From an uncultured Lachnospiraceae bacterium (GTDB lineage Bacteria > Bacillota > Clostridia > Lachnospirales > Lachnospiraceae): 59,111 bases of DNA. Below, in pieces: positions 16,975 to 24,835 of the stretch; position 1 is the first letter of the stretch, and every line of letters begins with the position of its first letter. The notes beneath the pieces are model-generated. The model saw only the letters and a list, made by a program, of their open reading frames with translations. It was not told where the DNA came from and searched no databases. The DNA is taken from contig CANPIM010000014.1 of assembly GCA_947574135.1 (NCBI GenBank), positions 1 to 59,111 of the forward strand. Reading direction: 5' to 3'. A program made the translations under genes and the position numbers.

Positions 16975-17470
16975 AATGATTTATAAAAGTACGGGAATTG
17001 ATTTGATCTATATCATTGGCGGACTTGGCGTTTTAATCATTATATGTATGATCTTAACAATAAGTGCATTATGTAAACTGAAAAAGGTTCGCAAAAAATA
17101 TGAGCTCTTTACCCGGGGAAAGGATGCAGAGTCCCTGGAGGATACCATTATGCTGTATTTGGACAAAATGGATGAGTTTGACAAGCTTCTTACCATGGCT
17201 CGGGATGATATTGTGAATCTGCGGAAGAACCAGAAGATGTGCTTTCAGAAGCTTGGAATTGTAAAATACGATGCTCTGTTTGATTTGAGCGGGAAGCTTA
17301 GCTGCGCCATTGCAGTTTTGGATCAGATGGAGGACGGGTTTATCTTAAATACTGTTTATTCCCGCGACGCCAGCTATGCCTATGTGAAGGAAATCCGTGG
17401 AGGGATCTCGGATATTGAGCTTTCCAAGGAGGAGGAGCAGGCCCTGGTCCAGGCGAAAAACAAGGCTTGA
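16955..17470 (+). CDS. DUF4446 family membrane-anchored protein
   Basis: 171 residues with one N-terminal membrane segment (about residues 16-38) and a cytoplasmic part beginning with basic, helical sequence (KLKKVRKKYELFTRGKDAESLED). The segment MARDDIVNLRKNQKMCFQKLGIVKYDAL and FDLSGKLSCAIAVLD match my recollection of DUF4446, which is commonly found next to parB in Firmicutes. The role is unknown. The GTG start at 16955 follows AGGAGG (16941-16946) inside the parB end, so the two are coupled. Position suggests a link to chromosome segregation or the membrane. Confidence 0.85.
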   Translation: MGSPISEMIYKSTGIDLIYIIGGLGVLIIICMILTISALCKLKKVRKKYELFTRGKDAESLEDTIMLYLDKMDEFDKLLTMARDDIVNLRKNQKMCFQKLGIVKYDALFDLSGKLSCAIAVLDQMEDGFILNTVYSRDASYAYVKEIRGGISDIELSKEEEQALVQAKNKA

Positions 17471-17530
17471 AAAAATAGAGAGACTGTTATATGATGGAAA
17501 TTAGACAAGAAGTTTGAGGAGGAAAAAATA

Positions 17531-18814
17531 ATGTTGGATATAAAGTTTGTCCGGGAAAATCCGGAGATTGTAAAGCAGAATATAAAGAATAAGTTTCAAG
17601 ATCAAAAGCTGGGACTGGTAGACGAAGTCATCAGCCTGGATGCGGAAAAGAGAAATGCACAGCAGGAGGCGGACGGACTTCGGGCAGCCCGGAACAAGCT
17701 GTCCAAGCAGATTGGTGCCCTGATGGGACAGGGAAAGCGTGAGGAGGCCGAGGAGGTAAAGCGTCAGGTAGCGGCCCAGGCGGAGCGCCTGGACAAGCTT
17801 TCGGAAAAGGAAAAGGAGCTGGATGAGAAGATTTTAAAAATCATGATGACCATTCCCAATATCATCGATCCCAGCGTACCCATTGGAAGGGATGACAGCG
17901 AGAATGTAGAGGTACAGCGCTATGGGGAGCCGGTGGTGCCGGACTTTGAGGTTCCCTACCATACAGAGATTATGGAGAAATTTAACGGTATCGATCTGGA
18001 CGGGGCCAGAAGAGTGGCTGGCAATGGATTTTATTATCTCATGGGAGATATTGCCCGGCTGCATTCGGCTGTGATTTCCTATGCCCGGGATTTTATGATT
18101 AACCGGGGATTTACCTACTGCGTACCTCCCTTTATGATCCGCAGCAATGTGGTGACGGGAGTTATGAGCTTTGCGGAGATGGATGCCATGATGTACAAGA
18201 TTGAGGGGGAGGATTTATACCTTATCGGTACCAGCGAGCATTCCATGATCGGCAAGTTTATTGATACGATTTTGCAGGAGGAAGAGCTTCCCTACACCCT
18301 GACTAGCTATTCTCCCTGCTTCCGAAAGGAGAAGGGAGCTCATGGACTGGAGGAGCGAGGCGTTTACCGCATTCATCAGTTTGAAAAGCAGGAGATGATC
18401 GTGGTATGTAAGCCTGAGGAGAGCCCCATGTGGTTTGATAAGCTGTGGCAGAATACGGTGGATCTGTTCCGAAGCATGGATATTCCTGTGCGCACGCTGG
18501 AGTGCTGTTCCGGAGATTTGGCAGATTTAAAGGTGAAATCTGTGGATGTGGAGGCATGGTCTCCCAGACAGAAGAAATATTTTGAGGTGGGAAGCTGCTC
18601 CAATCTGGGAGATGCCCAGGCCCGGAGACTGAAAATTCGTGTAAATGGGGAAAAAGGCAAGTATTTCGCGCATACATTAAATAATACAGTGGTGGCGCCG
18701 CCCCGGATGCTCATTGCCTTTTTGGAGAATCATCTGCAGGCCGATGGAAGCGTGACCATTCCTGAGGTACTGCAGCCCTATATGGGAGGCCAAAAAGAGC
18801 TTAGGAAAAAATAA
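17531..18814 (+). CDS. serS: Seryl-tRNA synthetase, archaeal/eukaryote-like motif 3
   Basis: Charges tRNA-Ser (and tRNA-Sec) with serine. 427 residues. The N-terminal coiled-coil arm that holds the tRNA long arm is at about 30-105. The class II core has GTSEHS near 240, motif 2 CFRKEKGAHG at 263-272 with YRIHQFEKQEM after it, EVGSCSNLGDAQARR near 355, and motif 3 HTLNNTVVAPPRML at 381-394. Typical bacterial enzymes have LNGSGLAVGRT at that place; the form here looks like archaeal and eukaryotic SerRS. The start ATG follows GAGGAGGAAAAAATA. Only 60 bp separate it from the previous gene, too little for a T-box. Confidence 0.95.
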   Translation: MLDIKFVRENPEIVKQNIKNKFQDQKLGLVDEVISLDAEKRNAQQEADGLRAARNKLSKQIGALMGQGKREEAEEVKRQVAAQAERLDKLSEKEKELDEKILKIMMTIPNIIDPSVPIGRDDSENVEVQRYGEPVVPDFEVPYHTEIMEKFNGIDLDGARRVAGNGFYYLMGDIARLHSAVISYARDFMINRGFTYCVPPFMIRSNVVTGVMSFAEMDAMMYKIEGEDLYLIGTSEHSMIGKFIDTILQEEELPYTLTSYSPCFRKEKGAHGLEERGVYRIHQFEKQEMIVVCKPEESPMWFDKLWQNTVDLFRSMDIPVRTLECCSGDLADLKVKSVDVEAWSPRQKKYFEVGSCSNLGDAQARRLKIRVNGEKGKYFAHTLNNTVVAPPRMLIAFLENHLQADGSVTIPEVLQPYMGGQKELRKK

Positions 18815-18855
18815 ACGGACAGAAAAGATAGGCAAGACAGAGAGGAGGTGAAGCA

Positions 18856-19737
18856 GTGCATGAGTATTTGCGTGCAGTGGGATTTAGCAAAATGAAGGAT
18901 AAGGAGGAGCTGAATCGTCTGCTGGATTTTGTACAGGATTGCTACCAGAGTGAGCGAACTGCAGGGAATAAGGATGGAGTGGACTTTTCTGAGAGAAAAA
19001 AAGCTTTCGCGCCTCGTATGGGCATTATGCTGCGGGGAGAATATAACGATAAAGATCAGTTTCAGCGGGAGTATTACTATCCCTATTTTGAGGGTACTCA
19101 GGAAAAGTTTTATGAGGACGTGATGGTGGAACGCCATGCGGAAAAGGAGTCCTATGCAGGCGTCTGTGATGATCTGAGCCTGGGCGTTTCTCTTATATTT
19201 TATGTGCAGAATGTGGCGGATTTCTTACATGAGAAGCGTCTCAATCAGCTTTCCAAATGCACTGTAACCTTGCGGCTTTCCGGATTGTCCATTGAGGGGA
19301 AGATTCTTCTTCCGGTTTTAAAGGGCAATCTCACGGAGGAGGAGAATACGGAGGCTGTTTACCAGCGGACCAAGCTTATCCAGGCGGCCCGGGAAGGAGA
19401 CGAGGACGCCATTGAAAATCTCACTCTGGAGGACATGGATATGTACTCCATGATCTCGGAGCGGATTGCCAAGGAGGACGTATTTTCCATTGTATCTACG
19501 TATTTTATGCCCTATGGAGTGGAATGCGACCATTACAATGTGATGGGAGAAATTCAGGAGGTCCAGCTGGTACAGAATACCTTTACCAGGGAGGAGATCT
19601 ATGTGATGACCATAGAGAGCCATGATCTAGTGTTTGAAATCTGTATTAACAAAGAGGATTTGCTGGGAGAGCCAAAGGTGGGACGAAGATTTAAGGGCAT
19701 TATCTGGCTCCAGGGCGAGATTATATTTCACGTATAG
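18856..19737 (+). CDS. DUF3881 family protein
   Basis: 293 residues, soluble and acidic, no signal peptide. I recognise it by its start (MHEYLRAVGFSKMKDKEEL) and by the GVSLIFYVQNVADFLHEK and SGLSIEGKILLPV stretches as the DUF3881 type common in Lachnospiraceae; function unknown. The start is GTG at 18856, supported by GAGGAGGTGAAG immediately upstream. It follows serS by 41 bp and is the last plus-strand gene before a strong terminator, so it is probably cotranscribed with serS. Confidence 0.8.
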   Translation: MHEYLRAVGFSKMKDKEELNRLLDFVQDCYQSERTAGNKDGVDFSERKKAFAPRMGIMLRGEYNDKDQFQREYYYPYFEGTQEKFYEDVMVERHAEKESYAGVCDDLSLGVSLIFYVQNVADFLHEKRLNQLSKCTVTLRLSGLSIEGKILLPVLKGNLTEEENTEAVYQRTKLIQAAREGDEDAIENLTLEDMDMYSMISERIAKEDVFSIVSTYFMPYGVECDHYNVMGEIQEVQLVQNTFTREEIYVMTIESHDLVFEICINKEDLLGEPKVGRRFKGIIWLQGEIIFHV

Positions 19738-19750
19738 AGAAAAAAAGAAA

Positions 19751-19798
19751 AACAAGACATTGCCCAAAAGATGCAAATAGGGCGGTGTCTTGTTTTTT
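19751..19798. terminator. Bidirectional terminator between DUF3881 gene and regulator gene
   Basis: 15-bp stem with two G-T pairs (AACAAGACATTGCCC at 19751-19765; GGGCGGTGTCTTGTT at 19780-19794), 14-base loop. T-runs flank it on both sides (TTTTTT on the plus strand, TTGTTTTTCTTTTTT on the minus strand), so it serves both convergent genes. Confidence 0.9.
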
Positions 19799-19813
19799 AA
19801 TCTCTGTGATTCG

Positions 19814-21610
19814 TTACGGGGTATTGGGCTTTTGCAGCATTCTCCAGAGGGTAGTCCGGCTGATCCCCAATCGCTCTGCGGTCTTGGCCCGGTTCATGCC
19901 TTCCTGCGCCAGCACCATACGGGCAATGTCATAGCTGATATCCTCCAGGGATTGATTGGTATTTACTATCTCGTAGCCGGGACGCAAGACTTCCGTGGTC
20001 CTGGGCGTTTCCTGCTTTAGGGTTTGCCGGACCAGCTCAGTGGGAACATAATCACCCTCTGTGAGAAGAATGAGCTGATGGATCACCCGTTTAAACTGGG
20101 GTAGATTCTGGCTCCAGTTAAAATCCTGAAGCAGGGCCAGCGCCCCGGGCTCAAAGCCAACCACCTGCTTTCCCAGATTAATATTTGCCTGACTAATATA
20201 CAGGGTGGCAATATTGGGAATATCGTCAATGCGATCCCGAAGAGGAGTCAGGCGCAATACCAGACAGGAGAGGGTATTCATCAGGTACTGGCAGACAGGG
20301 CTGTTGATTTCTATTTCCTGTGACAGGGTGTAGGAGAACAGAAAACGGTTTCTCCGGCAGAGATCATTTTGCTTCAGATAGGGTAGAAACTTGTCGGATA
20401 TGGAATCATGCAATGCCTGGAGATTTTTAATATAGATGGTAATGTGAATATCGTTGAGAGGAGAATTGGGGCTCTCCATAAAATAATTCCATTTTTTCTG
20501 GTTGGTACTCTCGCAGTCAATGATAAAAAAGGGATGCTTTTTGAATTCGCTGTGCCGATAGAGAAAGGAGGCGGACTTATCCTTTCCGGTACCCTTTTCT
20601 CCCAGAATCAAAACAGGCTGCAGCGTGTGGGAATAGGCCTCCATGGTTTTTCGGGTGATACCGATTAAATTGGAGCTGCCGTAAAATTCCGTGTCCGAAA
20701 CCATGGCCTCTGTGTTTTCATAGAGAGAAATCCCCAGATCATCAATAAGGGCCGGAACATCCTGCTTATACAGATAGATAAATACATAGGGATTTTGATC
20801 AATGGTAGTGTGACTGCAGTGGTAGGAGAGTAAAAGGCCCTTTCTGCGCTCCTCCAGATGAAAGGAGCTGTCAGAAAAGAAGGTATCCATATTTTGCTCT
20901 ATAATAAGAAAAAAAGGCTGGGTTTCCGGATTTCGTTCAAGGCTGCTATACACAAGCTTTTGCTGTCCGTCATAGATAAAAACGGATTCCTTGCTGCCGG
21001 TAATGGCAGCCTTAAAAAGCTTTGTCTGTCTCTGGTGAAAAGAATGGCGCTGGGCCATGCTGATGGCCTGGGTAAAGGTAGCCTCAATGCTTTCACGCCC
21101 AGAGGTAATCAGGATATAGTTCATACCCAGCTCATAGGCCGTAATGGTGGTTCGCATGTCGCACAGCACCATCTCATAGCCCTGGTCCAAAAGCTCCAGA
21201 ATAGCCTGTCTGTCATCCTCCGGTTTGTCCAGAGTAACAATCTTAATATCATACTGGAGCAGGTTACGGATAAGTATGGCATTCTCCACAGTGGAGGAGA
21301 TTCCCACAATGGCAAAACGGCTGGTATAATTTTCAGCCAGCTTAATGGCCCGGAGGATATCGTAGACCGAGATCTCGATTCTGGCAATGGGAAGCTTTAA
21401 GGACCGCTCAAAGAGACTGGCTGTGCCGCCCCTGGCCACCACAATGTCAAAGCTATCCAGGTTGTAGGACTGAACGATTTCCAAGCCTTTTTGCAGCGTT
21501 CCAATGTGCACGGTCAGCTCAATTTCCTCATTGGCTGCAGCAATCTCATTCATAATTTCTTTGATTCCATTGTATGGGACAACTGCTAAAATTCTTGTTT
21601 TTGCTTCCAA
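19814..21610 (-). CDS. PrpR-like transcriptional regulator with degenerate AAA+ domain
   Basis: 598 residues from a TTG start, which follows CGGAGG by 9 bases. Domains: PrpR-type N-terminal sensor (about 1-190, typical of receptors for small organic acids), a PAS-like or linker region, a remnant of a sigma-54 AAA+ domain (Walker A GEKGTGKDK at 337-345) and a Fis-type helix-turn-helix at the end (MNRAKTAERLGISRTTLWRML). About 45 residues around the sigma-54 contact loop GAFTGA are missing and the Walker B aspartate-glutamate is replaced (ITIYIKNLQ). It should therefore not remodel sigma-54 polymerase, and I see no -24/-12 promoter nearby. Its location beside the alpha-galactosidase and the divergent tct operon suggests that it controls one or both. 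Confidence 0.85.
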   Translation of the reverse strand: MEAKTRILAVVPYNGIKEIMNEIAAANEEIELTVHIGTLQKGLEIVQSYNLDSFDIVVARGGTASLFERSLKLPIARIEISVYDILRAIKLAENYTSRFAIVGISSTVENAILIRNLLQYDIKIVTLDKPEDDRQAILELLDQGYEMVLCDMRTTITAYELGMNYILITSGRESIEATFTQAISMAQRHSFHQRQTKLFKAAITGSKESVFIYDGQQKLVYSSLERNPETQPFFLIIEQNMDTFFSDSSFHLEERRKGLLLSYHCSHTTIDQNPYVFIYLYKQDVPALIDDLGISLYENTEAMVSDTEFYGSSNLIGITRKTMEAYSHTLQPVLILGEKGTGKDKSASFLYRHSEFKKHPFFIIDCESTNQKKWNYFMESPNSPLNDIHITIYIKNLQALHDSISDKFLPYLKQNDLCRRNRFLFSYTLSQEIEINSPVCQYLMNTLSCLVLRLTPLRDRIDDIPNIATLYISQANINLGKQVVGFEPGALALLQDFNWSQNLPQFKRVIHQLILLTEGDYVPTELVRQTLKQETPRTTEVLRPGYEIVNTNQSLEDISYDIARMVLAQEGMNRAKTAERLGISRTTLWRMLQKPNTP

Positions 21611-21641
21611 TCCGATATCCTCCGTTCCTCACTTCCTGATT

Positions 21642-21670
21642 ATTTTACCATATTTTTCAAAGAAAAACAA
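21642..21670 (-). promoter_or_regulatory. Promoter of the PrpR-like regulator
   Basis: Minus-strand TTGTTT (21665-21670), 17-bp spacer, TAAAAT (21642-21647) with a preceding TGG. It lies about 35 bases upstream of the start codon, so the regulator can be transcribed apart from the upstream alpha-galactosidase. Confidence 0.65.
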
Positions 21671-21710
21671 TTTTACTCATCAGAAAGTCTGCTTTTCTTT
21701 TCGAACCAAT

Positions 21711-24023
21711 TTACTCCATATCCAAATGATAAAACCGGGTAGAGTAATCAATGTAGCATCGGGTATCCTCATCCAGGTTGTGCCCGTTAAAGTCTGATTT
21801 CAAACGGATTCCCCCGTGATTCAGCAGGCTCCCATACAGGGTATAGCTTTCTGTCTCCCGGGGCATTCTGACAAAGGGGACATCCGAAGAAAAGCTGGTA
21901 AACCGACCGCTTAGGGGCTTTATATTCAGCATGGCCGGCCTGCTGGCAAAGTGATACAGACCATCCTCCTTTAGGCCCCGGGTTTTCAGCACATAGATGG
22001 GACTTCCCGGCTGCAAAAGCTCCTGCATGGTCATGATAGCGGCATGGCGTTTATCCGGACTTATGGCCATAAGACTCCAATGACCGCCCTCTCCTGTTCG
22101 AATACGAAGGAGATCCGCCCCCAGGGTCCATTCCCGCATGGATTTGTAATGGCAAATCTGTTCCCGGATATCGAAAAGCTCATCCTCCCGAAGCTTCTCC
22201 AGATCCAGCTCATAGCCCAGGATTCCCAGGGCCGCAACCTCATACCGGGTGGCCAGAGGGGTCTCCCGAAGAGTTTGATGATTGGGAATGGAGGATACAT
22301 GACAGCCCAGCACGCTCAGGGGATAGCCGTAGGAGTAATTGGTCTGAATCCGCTGCCGGCAGAGAGCATCGGAGTTGTCACTGGCCCAGAACTGAGGCAT
22401 ATAGCACAGCATTCCCAGATCTGCCCGGTTTCCCCCGGAAGCGCAGCTCTCGAATAAAATATGGGGAAAGGCTTTTGTTAAACGATTTAATAAATCGTAG
22501 AGACCCAGTAGAAACCGATGTCCTGTCTCTCCCTGGCGGTTCTTGGGGAGATAGGGGCTGTAGCAGTCGCTGATTCCCCGGTTCATATCCCACTTCACAT
22601 AGTCCACCCCCTGAGAAAATACCTTGCAGAGGGCCTCATAGATATAGTCAATGACTTGGGGATTGGCATAATCCAGGAGACGGGTATTGCGGCCCTCGCT
22701 GTTGGGCTGTCCGGGAACGGACAAGGTCCAGTCCGGATGGGACCGAAAGAGATCGCTGTCCATATTTACAGCCTCCGGCTCCACCCAAATGCCAAATTGC
22801 AGTCCCTTTTGGTGAATTTTCTCCGAGAGTCCCTGAATGCCGTGGGGAAGCTTGTCATCATTGCAGACCCAGTCCCCCAGGGAGGTCTTGGTGCTGTTTC
22901 TCTTTCCAAACCAGCCGTCGTCCAGAACAAAGAGTTCGATTCCCACATCCTTGGCCAAATCTGCCATGGAAAGAAGCTTTTCCTCGTTGAAATTAAAATA
23001 AGCAGCCTCCCAGCTGTTGAGAAGCACGGGACGGGGCTTATGAGCCCAGGAACCCCGGAGAATATAGCCACGGATAAACCGGTGATAGTTACGGCTTAAG
23101 CCTTCAAAGCCCTTTGAGGAATAGCTTAATACAGCCTCAGGGGTGACAAAATCTTCCCCGGGTTTTAGGGTCCAAGCAAAGCTCTCGGGCTGAATTCCCG
23201 TGGACAGCCGCAGCCTTTGCAGCTCTCCGCTCTGGGCACATTCTCTGTGGCTGCCGCTGTAAATAAGGTTGGAGCCGTAGACCTCCCCGGAGGTTTCCGT
23301 ACAATCCGGACGGGCCAGCATGACAAAGGGATTGGCCCGGTTGCTGCTAAAGCCCAGCCGGGTTTCGCTTATGACGGTTTTGCCTTTACAGGGGGTAACA
23401 GACTTGTGCATTTCGCTGGTCCAGCTTCCGTGAAAATTAAGGAGGACATAATCGCTGTCGTCAAAATCCAGCTGGGAGCTTAAAAGCCTCCGAAGGGTCA
23501 GGGGCTCCCGGCCATGATTTGTCAGCCTGGCACTGCGGGTAATCACATCGCATTCCTCATAAACCGTATAGAATAAATCCAGAGACAGCCTCCGCCCATT
23601 GGCTTCCTTTAAATGGATACAGAGAACAGACTTTTCCTGGGTGTCCGGGGGAAGAGCAGAGGGAAGGCCTCCAAGGTCCGGCTTTTCATCAAGGATTTCC
23701 CAGGAATCAAAGATAAAGTCACAGGTCCGGCAGCCGTCAGAGAACTCAAGATCCAGGAAGGGATCGCCGAAATCTCCCTTTCCCAGGGTAGAAACCTCCT
23801 GGCGGAGAAGCTCCAGGCTAAGATTTGGGGTGTCCGGACTGTAAGCAATGGTGGCGCTGGGCAGAGAGCTATGCCTCTGGGCCAGGGCCAGGGCTCCCTG
23901 GTCACCCGGCTGAATATGGGCGCCATAATGTAAATGCTCCAGATGATTTGCCTCCTCTATGCGAAAGGCATAGGAGGTGTGGAGAGTGGACAGGCAGAAC
24001 AGATGGTGGTCATGGATAATCAT
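21711..24023 (-). CDS. Alpha-galactosidase, glycoside hydrolase family 36
   Basis: Releases terminal alpha-linked galactose from raffinose-type sugars or galactomannan pieces. 770 residues, no signal peptide, so it acts in the cytoplasm. An N-terminal beta-sandwich (about 1-330) precedes a TIM barrel with nucleophile Asp479 in KWDMNRG and acid/base Asp549 in WASDNSDA; ESCASGGNRADLG lies between them. A C-terminal beta domain closes the protein. The start ATG is supported by AGGAGGAATTCCC. It diverges from the tct operon over a 343-bp region with its own promoter and a long inverted repeat; a separate promoter drives the regulator gene downstream. Confidence 0.95.
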   Translation of the reverse strand: MIIHDHHLFCLSTLHTSYAFRIEEANHLEHLHYGAHIQPGDQGALALAQRHSSLPSATIAYSPDTPNLSLELLRQEVSTLGKGDFGDPFLDLEFSDGCRTCDFIFDSWEILDEKPDLGGLPSALPPDTQEKSVLCIHLKEANGRRLSLDLFYTVYEECDVITRSARLTNHGREPLTLRRLLSSQLDFDDSDYVLLNFHGSWTSEMHKSVTPCKGKTVISETRLGFSSNRANPFVMLARPDCTETSGEVYGSNLIYSGSHRECAQSGELQRLRLSTGIQPESFAWTLKPGEDFVTPEAVLSYSSKGFEGLSRNYHRFIRGYILRGSWAHKPRPVLLNSWEAAYFNFNEEKLLSMADLAKDVGIELFVLDDGWFGKRNSTKTSLGDWVCNDDKLPHGIQGLSEKIHQKGLQFGIWVEPEAVNMDSDLFRSHPDWTLSVPGQPNSEGRNTRLLDYANPQVIDYIYEALCKVFSQGVDYVKWDMNRGISDCYSPYLPKNRQGETGHRFLLGLYDLLNRLTKAFPHILFESCASGGNRADLGMLCYMPQFWASDNSDALCRQRIQTNYSYGYPLSVLGCHVSSIPNHQTLRETPLATRYEVAALGILGYELDLEKLREDELFDIREQICHYKSMREWTLGADLLRIRTGEGGHWSLMAISPDKRHAAIMTMQELLQPGSPIYVLKTRGLKEDGLYHFASRPAMLNIKPLSGRFTSFSSDVPFVRMPRETESYTLYGSLLNHGGIRLKSDFNGHNLDEDTRCYIDYSTRFYHLDME

Positions 24024-24061
24024 GGGAATTCCTCCTGTTATTTTTTAAGAATTCATAGTTG

Positions 24062-24092
24062 CTTGACAAAGGCGATGGTTGTGTTTGTCAAG
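24062..24092. promoter_or_regulatory. Inverted repeat, likely operator of the alpha-galactosidase gene
   Basis: CTTGACAAA (24062-24070) and TTTGTCAAG (24084-24092), perfect 9-bp arms separated by 13 bp. It starts about 10 bases downstream of the predicted minus-strand transcription start, a position suited to repression. Confidence 0.55.
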
Positions 24093-24107
24093 AATTTGTA
24101 TAGATGA

Positions 24108-24136
24108 AGTATAACATGGAAATACAAAGGTTTCAA
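24108..24136 (-). promoter_or_regulatory. Alpha-galactosidase promoter
   Basis: Minus-strand TTGAAA (24131-24136), 17-bp spacer ending TGT, TATACT (24108-24113). This is a good sigma-A promoter with an extended -10. Confidence 0.75.
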
Positions 24137-24256
24137 TATAAAACGACTGAAAAGTTTTATCATAAAAATTGCACAAAAATGGGCCTATATTTTTTAATAT
24201 AATTAACAAAAATAGGTTGATGTTTAAATTTGAAACATATTAAAATGGGAAATGTG

Positions 24257-24285
24257 TTGAAATCTGCGTTTGCATGGTTTATTTT
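24257..24285 (+). promoter_or_regulatory. Candidate promoter of the tct-glycosidase-acid sugar operon
   Basis: TTGAAA (24257-24262), 17-bp spacer, TATTTT (24280-24285). It would give a leader of about 75 bases to the first gene at 24367. The weak -10 fits a regulated promoter. Confidence 0.5.
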
Positions 24286-24316
24286 AGTGACATAAGGAAT
24301 GACCCCAAAAGAACGG

Positions 24317-24332
24317 TTCCGAAATATCGGAA
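24317..24332. promoter_or_regulatory. Palindrome in the tct operon leader, possible operator
   Basis: TTCCGA-AATA-TCGGAA, perfect 6-bp arms, about 25 bases downstream of the predicted start of transcription. It could be a binding site for the PrpR-like regulator; this is inference from position only. Confidence 0.4.
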
Positions 24333-24366
24333 AATTTTGGTGGATTGAAAAAGGAGGATATGAAAA

Positions 24367-24822
24367 ATGAAGGGTAAGATCAAGCTGAATGTTCTGTTCC
24401 CTGTGGTGACGGCCGTGTTGTCCGTAGTATGGATTTACAAGGGGCTCATGGAATATGGGCTGTGGGATGCGGCTTCCACCAGTCCCAAGGACGGGCTCTT
24501 CCCCTGTATCATCGCGGCCGTGCTCCTGCTTGCCAGTATCTTTAATATTATTGGAAGCTTTAAGGAGGAGCCGGTAACCTTTGAGCGAAATGCCTGGTAT
24601 CTTCTGGGCGCATTGGTTCTCATGTATTATGCCACAGAGTTTATTGGAATGCTTCCGTCCCTGTTTATCTTTTATGTGCTGTGGTTAAAGCTCTATGCAA
24701 AGGAAAACTGGAAGAACACCATTATTGCCACAGTTGCCATGTTTGTGATTATCTATTTTGGATTCCAGGTAGGACTGAAAATCCGGTTCCCCATGGGAAG
24801 CCTGTTTCAGATGTTAGGTTAG
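24367..24822 (+). CDS. tctB: Tripartite tricarboxylate transporter, small membrane subunit TctB
   Basis: Small membrane subunit of a TTT-family secondary carrier for carboxylates. 151 residues with four predicted membrane helices (about 8-25, 38-57, 75-95, 100-140 as a pair), as in TctB. The start ATG is supported by AAGGAGG. It is the first gene of the long plus-strand operon and lies 13 bp before tctA. In characterised members substrates are citrate, tartrate and related acids; here the downstream genes argue for a sugar acid or an acid-tagged glycoside. Confidence 0.88.
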   Translation: MKGKIKLNVLFPVVTAVLSVVWIYKGLMEYGLWDAASTSPKDGLFPCIIAAVLLLASIFNIIGSFKEEPVTFERNAWYLLGALVLMYYATEFIGMLPSLFIFYVLWLKLYAKENWKNTIIATVAMFVIIYFGFQVGLKIRFPMGSLFQMLG

Positions 24823-24835
24823 GAGGAAAGAAAAG

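Larger units (their letters stand above)
24024..24366. other. Divergent alpha-galactosidase / tct operon control region
   Basis: 343 bp without a gene. It contains a well-formed minus-strand promoter, a plus-strand promoter, a 9+9 inverted repeat downstream of the first and a 6+6 palindrome downstream of the second. I found no reading frame with a ribosome binding site and no riboswitch-like fold. No GG-N10-GC sigma-54 element was found. Confidence 0.7.

Noticed and set aside
17471..17530. T-box leader before serS
   Set aside because: The gap is only 60 bp and contains neither specifier stem nor antiterminator; serS appears to be transcribed with the upstream genes.
23217..24019. Several plus-strand frames of 60-106 codons opposite the alpha-galactosidase gene
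   Set aside because: They are antisense shadows of a gene with a clear GH36 active site; none has a ribosome binding site or a protein-like composition.
24024..24366. Possible sigma-54 promoter because a PrpR-like regulator is adjacent
   Set aside because: No GG-N10-GC pattern in good context was found on the plus strand, and the regulator lacks GAFTGA.
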